Shown: positions 52,201 to 61,200 of the stretch, one piece after another | How the letters are laid out: each line of letters opens with the position of its first letter | Numbering within the stretch: position 1 is the stretch's first letter | NCBI RefSeq assembly: GCF_030867095.1 | Contig: NC_081826.1 | Span: forward strand, 40,712,001-40,776,000 | Source of the DNA: Alligator mississippiensis | Taxonomy: Eukaryota > Chordata > Crocodylia > Alligatoridae | DNA length: 64,000 nucleotides | Direction: 5' to 3' | Notes under the pieces: model-generated | The model's database searches: none | Told to the model about the DNA's origin: nothing | The model's input: only the letters and a program-made list of their open reading frames with translations | Position numbers and translations under genes: made by a program

Positions 52201-55200
52201 ATAATTTAGATGGTTAGGAAAGTTTGCTAGTTAAAATGTCTAATAAACACAGTCATAGTTTTCTAGTGAAAGAGTGCATAGTTTAGTATGTCCTTGAATT
52301 AGTGGGATCCCTCAAGCAATGTGTTCCTGGCCATCACTGACTTTTTCATCTTTCATAACAGACTCCATTTTATTCACAACCATTTTATTAAGGGGGAAAA
52401 AATGTTAAATTCTAGGCTAGGTAAAGATGTTATACCTATTTTGCTTTAAGCATGCAGAAAGTACTCTGAAGCTGTAACTGAACAGACACCATGTCTCAGA
52501 ATGCTTTAAAAACGGTGGATTATGCTCTAAGTTAACCCTTGATGGATGAGTTTTAGTCTAAGCTTTTTTTGTTAGAGTGCTTTATCAAATGTCTGTGCCA
52601 GATCCCATAAAGGGTTAACTTAGAACACAATCGCTGTCACCCTAGGCAGTGTTGTGCAAGGCTGCACTCTGGTCTCAGGCAGGCAGTGGTGCACTGTGTG
52701 GCTGGGGCTGTTGCATGGCCAGGGCTTTTGCAGGGAGAGAGACCCCAGACCTTACCCCCTTGGCTGGGCAGCCCACCCAGTCAGTCCAGGGAGGCTGTGG
52801 AGGAAAGGGGTCTGGGCTCTGTGTCCCTGCAGCAGCCCCAGCCCTGGGGTGTACTGCTACCTGGCCAGGGAGGCTGCAGGGGAAGGGGCCTGGAGTCTGT
52901 GTCCCTGTAGCAGCAGTGGCCCCAGACCCCTTTTCCTGCAGCTCTGGCCACTGCTTGGCTGGGGGCAGGGGCTGTGGGAGAAGGGGTCTGGGATCTCTCC
53001 CCGCCACAGCTACTGCTGACAGTCATCAGCTGGCGGGGGGGCTGGAGGGGCTACTCCGGCAGCCTCCTGGGAGGTAAATGTTCAGTTTGCTCGTGCTCCA
53101 ATTCAGGGGTTGTCAACTTGGGGTACACATACCCACAGGGGTAACTTGGGAAGGCCCAGGGGTACATGCAGGTAGGTGGGGATAGAGTGCCACCACCCAC
53201 CACCCCACACCACCCTGCCTAAATTATTCAAACCCTTTTTATCATTCTCCATTACATATTTTGGGCAAAGAAATGAAACATCATTAATAATACTGAAAGC
53301 TCCTTGGTTGCTATGTAAGGAGATGAGCCTTGGAAACATTTAAACTTTTTAACCTGATTTCAGAAAAAAAAATTGCTTGCCTGTTGCAAAAACGCAACTC
53401 TGTACTAAAGAAGTTTTGCATTGCTAACAGTCCAATTTCAGAGCTACTGATTTATGCTGCATATATGATGATACTATACAGAAATCATATAACAAGCAAT
53501 ACAGCATCAGGCTAATTGGTCTGATAATAACTTACGTTTACAAGTTTTCCCATCATTTCGTAGTCTGTATCCCTCAAAACACTGACAAGTATAGGATTTT
53601 TCACCATTCACACAGATATGTTCACAACCATGGTCACTCAATGCACAGTAGTCCACTCCTTCATGATCAATCAGCATGATTGAAATTGTAGAAAAAAGGA
53701 AGAAGTTAAAGATTTATGTATTGGTAACTAGTCATTTCTAACATTGTTGCAGGTCATATGAAAAAGCACATACCTTGCATGGCTTGAACAATAATTAATT
53801 TCTCCATCATAAAATATACCTTTAAGATATTGCAACAAAGTCTTTAGATATGATTTGCAGTGGTTCCAGAAAAAATATTGAGGAAATTGAGGAATTTCTA
53901 CAGGCCACCAAAACAAGGGGAGGAGCTGGATCTGGAGTTCTCTCAAGAACTGAAAGAGGCCGTGCATGCAAGGGACTTGGTTGTCATGGGTGACTTCAAT
54001 TACCTGGACATAAATTAGGAGGAACACTTGGCTAAGTCAGATTGGTCATGCAGTTCCCTGACTGTGATCGAGGAGCTCTTCCTGGACCAGGAAGTGCAAG
54101 GGCCAACCAGAGGTACGACTCTCCTAGACTTAGTCTTGGCCAAGGGAGATGATATAATGTCTGGCTTGAGCATTCAGGGTAGCCTGGGAAACAGCGACCA
54201 TGAAATTATCAGGTTCACCATCTGCCACAAGGTCAACAAATCAACCAGCAGAATTGAAGTCCTGGACTTCAAAAATGCTGACTTCAGCAGGTTCAGAGCA
54301 TTAGTACGGGAGGCAATGTGGGACCAGGAAGGCAAGGCAACAGGGGTACATGAAGAGTGGTCGTTGTTCAAGGATCCTCAAAGCACAAAAGAAAACTGTT
54401 CCTGCAAAGAAGAAAGGCAGCAGAAGGGCTGGCAAGCCCTCCTGACTTAATAGGGACATTGCAGTCCTCTTAAAAAAGAAAAAAAGAGAGATACGCACAG
54501 TGGAAGCTAGGGATGGTCCTCAAGGAGGACTATACAACAGTGGCCAGCACTTATAGGGAAATGATCAGGAAAGCCAAGGTGGTGACAGAGTTTAGGTTAG
54601 CTACAGTAGTCAAGGACAATAAGAAGTCTTTCTTTAGGTATGTAGGCAGTAGAAGGAAAACAAATGGAAGTGTGGGACCCCTGCTTAACACCTTGGGACA
54701 CCTGGTAACCGGCATTCAGGAAAAAAAATAACTCCTGAATGTTCACTTCACTTCGGTATTTCACCAGACCAAGGGGAAAGTCAAGCAAGATAAGGCTCAT
54801 AGGGGACATGCCAGGACTGACAGCCTCCCCACTGTGGATGCTGAGTGGGTGGAATACCAATTAGAAAAGCTAGACATTTCATAGATTCATAGATGTTAGG
54901 GTTGGAAGGGACCTCAATAGATCATCGAGTCCGACCCCCTGCATAGGCAGGAAAGAGTACTGGGTCTAGATGACCCCAGCTAGATGCTTATCTAACCTCC
55001 TCTTGAAGACCCCCAGTGTAGGGGAGAGCACCACCTCCCTTGGGAGCCCATTCCAAACCTTGGCCACTCGAACTGTGAAGAAGTTCTTCCTAATGTCCAA
55101 TCTAAATCTGCTCTCTGCTAGCTTGTGGCCATTATTTCTTGTAACCCCCAGGGACACCTTGGTGAATAAATACTCACCAATTCCCTTCTGTGCCCCCGTG

Positions 55201-58200
55201 ATGAACTTACAGGCAGCCACAAGGTCGCCTCTCAACCTTCTCTTGCGGAGGCTGAAAAGGTCCAGGTTCTTTAGTCTCTCCTCGTAGGGCTTGGTCTGCA
55301 AGCCCTTAACCATACAAGTGGCCCTTCTCTGGACTCTCTCCAGGTTATCCGCATCCCTCTTGAAGTGCGGCGCCCAGAATTGCACGCAGTACTCCAACTG
55401 CGGTCTGACCAGCGCCTGATAGAGGGGAAGTATCACCTCCTTGGATATATTTGTCATGCATCTGCTGATGCACGATAAAGTGCCATTGGCTTTTCTGATG
55501 GCTTCGTCACACTGCCGACTCATGTTCATCTTGGAGTCCACTAGGACTCCAAGATCCCTTTCCACTTCCGTGCCACCCAGCAGGTCATTCCCTAGGCAGT
55601 AGGTGTGCTGGACATTTTTCCTCCCTAGGTGCAGCATTTTGCATTTCTCCTTGTTGAACTGCATTCTGTTGTTTTCTGCCCACTTGTCCAACCTGTCCAG
55701 GTCTGCTTGCAGCTGTTCCCTGCCCTTGGGTGTGTCTACTTCTCCCCACAGTTTTGTGTCATCTGCAAACTTGGACAGAGTACACGTCACTCCCTCCTCC
55801 AAGTCTCTTATGAAGACATTAAAGAGTATTGGTCCAAGGACCGAGCCCTGAGGGACCCCACTGCCCACACCCTTCCAGGTCGAAGCCGACCCATCCACCA
55901 CGACTCTCTGGGTGTGACCCTCTAGCCAATTTGCCACCCACTGGACTGTGTAGTCATCCAAGTCACAGCCTCTTAACTTGTTCACCAGTATGGGGTGGGA
56001 TACTGTATCGAAGGCCTTCCTGAAGTCTAAGTATATGACATCCACCCCTCCTCCTGTGTCCAGGCGTTTCGAAACCTGGTCAGAAAAAGAGACTAGATTA
56101 GTCAGGCACGATCTGCCTGCTACGAACCCGTGCTGGTTTCCCCTCAGCATAATTTTTCCTTTTATAAGTCAGCAGGACCGGATGGACTCCATCTGAGAGT
56201 GCTGAAGGAGCTGACTGAGGTCATCATGGAAGCCCTGGCAAAGCTCTTTCAGAATTCATGGTGCACAGGGGAGATCCCTAAGGATTGGAAGAGGGTCAAC
56301 ATAGTGCCCATCTTCAAGAAAAGGGAAGGAGGAGGACCCAGGCAACTATAGGCCAATCCGCCTAACCTCCAACTCAGGGAAAATTCTGAAAAAGCTCATT
56401 GAAGAATCTGTGCGCGATATATTTGTGGAAGGTAAGATTCTGAATGACAGCCAGCATGGCTTTTTGTCATGGGTACGTCTTGTCTTACCAATCTCATCTC
56501 CTTGTACAACCAGGTCTCTCGCCACCTGAACACAGGTGATGTGGTAGATGTTATATACCTAGACTTCCAAAAGGCTTTTGATCCAGTATCGCACGATATC
56601 CTTGTGGGAAAACTGGAAGATTGTGGGTTCAGCTGCTTGATGGTGCAATGGGTGGGAAACTGGCTACAGGGTAGGACCCAGAGGGTTCTGATGAATGGAT
56701 CTGTCTCATCCTGGTGCGAAGTGGCCAGTGGTGTCCCTCAGGGGTCCGTGCTTGGACCAGTGCTTTTGAACATCTTTATCAATGATTTGGATGGGGGAGT
56801 GAAAAGCTCACTGGCCAAGTTCGCAGATGACACCAAGTTAAGGGGCAATGTGGACATGTCAGAAGATAGGTTGCTGATAAAGGCAGACCTGGACAGGTTG
56901 GAGAGCTGGGCAGACCAGAACCAGATGAAGTTTAACACTAAGGTGCTCCATCTGGGAGCAAACAACCATACAGGCTTGGTGGTGACAGCTTGACTTGCAC
57001 CACAGCTGAAAGGGACCTAGGGGTAATGAATGAACATTGTATGAATATGAGCCATCAGTGCAAGGCGGTGGCCAGCAGGGCAAACAACATGCTGGCATGC
57101 ATCAACCAATGCATCTCATGTAAAACTAAGGAAATGATACTCCCACTGGACTCAGCACTGGTGAGACTGCAGTTGGAGTACCGCACCCAGTTCTGGGCAC
57201 CGCACTTCAATAAGGAAGTGGAAAAACTTGAGAGGGTCCAGAAAAGAGCCACCCATATGATCAGGGACTTGCAAGGCAAGCCATACGAGGAAAGCTTGAG
57301 GGACCTGAGCCTCTTTAGCCTAAAGAAGAGAAGGTTGAGAGGGGACTTGGTAATGACTTACTGCTATATCAGAGGAGTGCATCAGGAGCTTGGTGAATAA
57401 CTGTTCATTAGGGCATCCCCGGGGAAGACCAGGACCAATGGAAGGCTGCTTCAGGCTTAATACTAGGAAAACCTCCTTCACAGTCAGGGTGTCCAGACTG
57501 TGGAATAAACTCCCTCCAGAGGTGGTGGATTCACCTACCCTGGAGGTTTCCAAGAGGAGACTAGACAGTCACCTGGGGTCACCTAACCCCAGTTGTCTTC
57601 CTGCCTAGGGCAGGGGGGCTGGACCCGATGATCTGCGAGGTCCCTTCCAGCCCCTAACAATCTATGAAAAGTACCTTTCTACTACAAAAATAGCTTGGAA
57701 ACCAGAGTGCAGTTATTTCAGTGCTTGTTCAAAAAACATAAAAGCTACTTTACTACGATTTCATGCAATATCCAGGAACAAAGCTACAGACGTTTCCTCG
57801 TAATCATTCATCTTTCACTGATGTTCATGCACACTTATTTGATGTTAAAGCATATACATGGTGAATCCCAGAACTAACTGCATGCCTGGTCCTGTAACTA
57901 TGAAAGCCAGTGGAAAGGCTTTTGTTGATTTCAGTGGACTTTGGGTCAGCCCCCATCTACTTTCAGGTAGAACAATAACTGATAAAGGTGGCTTTAATTC
58001 AGTTATACTTGGCCACTTGACTTTCATAAGGATTTTATTTTCTTTAATGACAGAGAATAATGCCTTGAGAGTTCCATATGCAGTGCTCAACTCAGCTCTG
58101 TTTTATGTCTATTGCATGCAGGGTCCTGCTTGCTTACTGTAATTAGATGTCAGAGCAGAAACCAGTTTATCACAAAGATGATACAGTTGTCTTAAGATAA

Positions 58201-61200
58201 TCTTGCCTGTGTGTATAGCACCAGTTGCTGGACTCTCAGACGTTTTTACACTGGAAGTAGAGTATGCAAAGTGGTAAGTCCTCTGTTCAACTGCTCACTT
58301 ATGCTATCTAAAAGTGCCAAAAATCTTTTATGACAATCTAAGAGGATTGTCTATGATGAAATTTTAACAGCTGAAGCTCAGAAGCAGCACAAATTCTGTT
58401 CCCAAAATGATGTGCAGAATGAATAAGCTGGCAAGAGGAGGAAATATTAAGGGAGGACCAAAATCAGTGTCAAAAGGATCCAGAAGTCACTGTACAGCTT
58501 CAAAGTTCCTGATGGGCATCCAAGTACCGACTGGAGGAAAATAAGTCAGATTAAAAAAATATATTTTCTACTACCAAGGAAACAGGACTTTCCATTGGCA
58601 AGTTGATAAACTTTTAAAATCAGAACACGGCTGTTTCTCTATAACAACTGGCTCAGTTAGAAACACTGGGCTGCATCATCCATCTATTCCTCTTCCACCT
58701 AGAAGACATAAGTTTTGGCCTGCAAAATTATTTGACCCTCATCTTGAGATCTGCAGGGATGGATAGAGTTTTATGGACAGCAGGGAGGCAGGCGAGGGTG
58801 AAGATAAAGCTGTTTTCTGCTTTGCCTGAATTTTTCCTGAATCCTCTCTGTGACTAACTCCGCAGAGGTAGTCTGATTCCTGCTGAAACTATGCCCAAAG
58901 GAAAGGAAAGCAGTAAATTTAGAGGCTTGAGAGGTAATGTGGCTTTCAAAGTCTGCAAAATCTGCCAGAACTCTCTCACCAGAAGGGACAGTTCCAGGAA
59001 AAGTCAACAAAATGACATTCATTCAGCTTTCTTTCCTTCTTGGCCCCTTCTGCATATTTTTTTCCAATGGCAATTTGGCTCACAAACCCTATTACACTGC
59101 AATGATTCTTAATGCTCATTAGTTGCATAAAGAAATAGAAAGGTTGCTAAACCAAGTCTAATTTCTGATGCACTGGGGCTCCTATGCAAAATGGATTAGT
59201 GACTCTGTCCTGAGGACTTGTTTCTCTTGGGTAAGCAGTAAAGCAACAGAACACTTACATACACATATGTGGCTTTAAGGGCAGGAGCCCACTGTTCTAT
59301 ATGTGTCCACATGAGCAAGAGGGATAGAAGCTGATGGAAGTAGAGGGTGAAATATTCCAGTGGCTGCTTAGCTATAATAGACTGCTCACTCATTAAAACC
59401 CACATCTCTAACAGTAGAGAGAACAGCATAGGCCCAGTATCCTCTTCACCCCTACCAGCAGGAGAGAGAGCAGAATTAGACACATGAAGCTCTGGGTAAC
59501 TGAGGCTAGAGCCATCCCCTCTCGAAGGGATTGTGGAACTGCAGCCTGAAAACAGTCTCTCATGCCATTTATAGATGTCATGTTTTCTAGGTTTAATCTG
59601 GACTATAGTTGTCACTATATGCTCATTGATGTCTGTAGTCTGAATTAAAATTGGGTCCAGTCTGAATGAACTAATTAGATAATCCTCTTTAGGAACTCAG
59701 GAAATAAGCTCTCCAAATATCAATCCCCACAAAGGAAAAAAAACCCCCACCCCACTGCCAGAACACATTGGCTGAGATAGTCATCAACACTCAGGTCAAT
59801 TGCACTCAATAAGATTTTTGGAACAGCACTTTACGTAACAGTAAACCTTACTGCACAGTAATACTCAGCAGTTAATTTGCTACTTGCATTTGCAGGTAGC
59901 AAATTAACTGCTGAATAGAGTAAATTACTGCGCATAAGGGTTGTAGATGCAGATTTACTATGGGTGTGTGAATGGGCCGAATTCGATTCAGATTTGGCCC
60001 AAATCAGAGACAGTGATTCTGTTTGTTGATTCAGATCACTGACCCCGATTTGATTCAGCTAAATTCAAATCTGAAGATTTGATGCTGTGCCCCCCCTGGC
60101 TTAGTGACTGGTGCCTCCTGGGTTTGGGGAAGGCATCTGGGGTCCCCCCATGGGCAAATCGCCAAGCTGGAAGGGTGCAGGGGGTGGGAGCCCTGTGCAC
60201 TCCCCGGTGAACCTGGAAGTGGACCAGATGTACTTCCAGTCCACTCCTGGGTTTGCCGCTGAGTATGCAGGGCGCCCCCCCTGTGGTTTTGTTGGATGCT
60301 CCATCCACCCCACCATCGCAGCGTTCATGAGCTGCACTTGGTACCTCGAGGTATGTAGAAAAAACATTTAAAGCTATGTCTATGGCTGAATCACTGTTTC
60401 TCCAAATCAGCATCAAATCTTCGGATTCAGCCGAATCAAATCGGGGACAGTGATCCAAATCAATGAATAGAATCACTGTCACCTTGAGGTACATCACCTT
60501 GGATGGGGACTGCCTGAATATGTCATCTTGAGGTACGTAGAAAAAACATTTAAAGCTGTGTCTATGTCTGAATCGCCAAATCTTTCCGAATCTCTCCAAA
60601 TTGATTTGGAGGGTTCCACTTTGATTTGGAGAGATTAAAGGGTCTCCTGATTAGATTCAGATTTGGAGATTCAGCCACTGAATTGGGCCAAATTTCTGCT
60701 GAATTGAATCAGGGACCGAAGCTTCCTACAACCGTAATGCTTACTATGCAGTAATTTGCTCTACTGAGCAGTAAAGCATCTCATATAGACACACTCAGCC
60801 AATAGGTTTGCAACAATGTAATAGGTTTAAACAGGCTTATTATCACCTCCTAGTTACTTCCAACTGCAAATGGCAAGCGCATAAGCCCACACAGAGGCTG
60901 CAAATAGGGTCTGTTAAGGGACTGGTTGTCAATGATTGTCAATTAACCCTTAATTCAAATTGAAATTTGATTTGAACTGTGTGATGCGAATCAGTTAATG
61001 CGGTTTAGAAAATAGTGAGCACTTCTACAAATGGCCTAAATTTCCCCACTATAAAATGGTATCTAGCTGGCAGAGAGATCCAGGAGCTGAAGGACTGAAT
61101 GCAAGGAGCATATGAGGTGAGAACTGAAAATAAATTTTCCTGTGAAGTATGTATTTGATCCCTCACAACACACTGGCAAACTTGACTACAAATATTTTAG

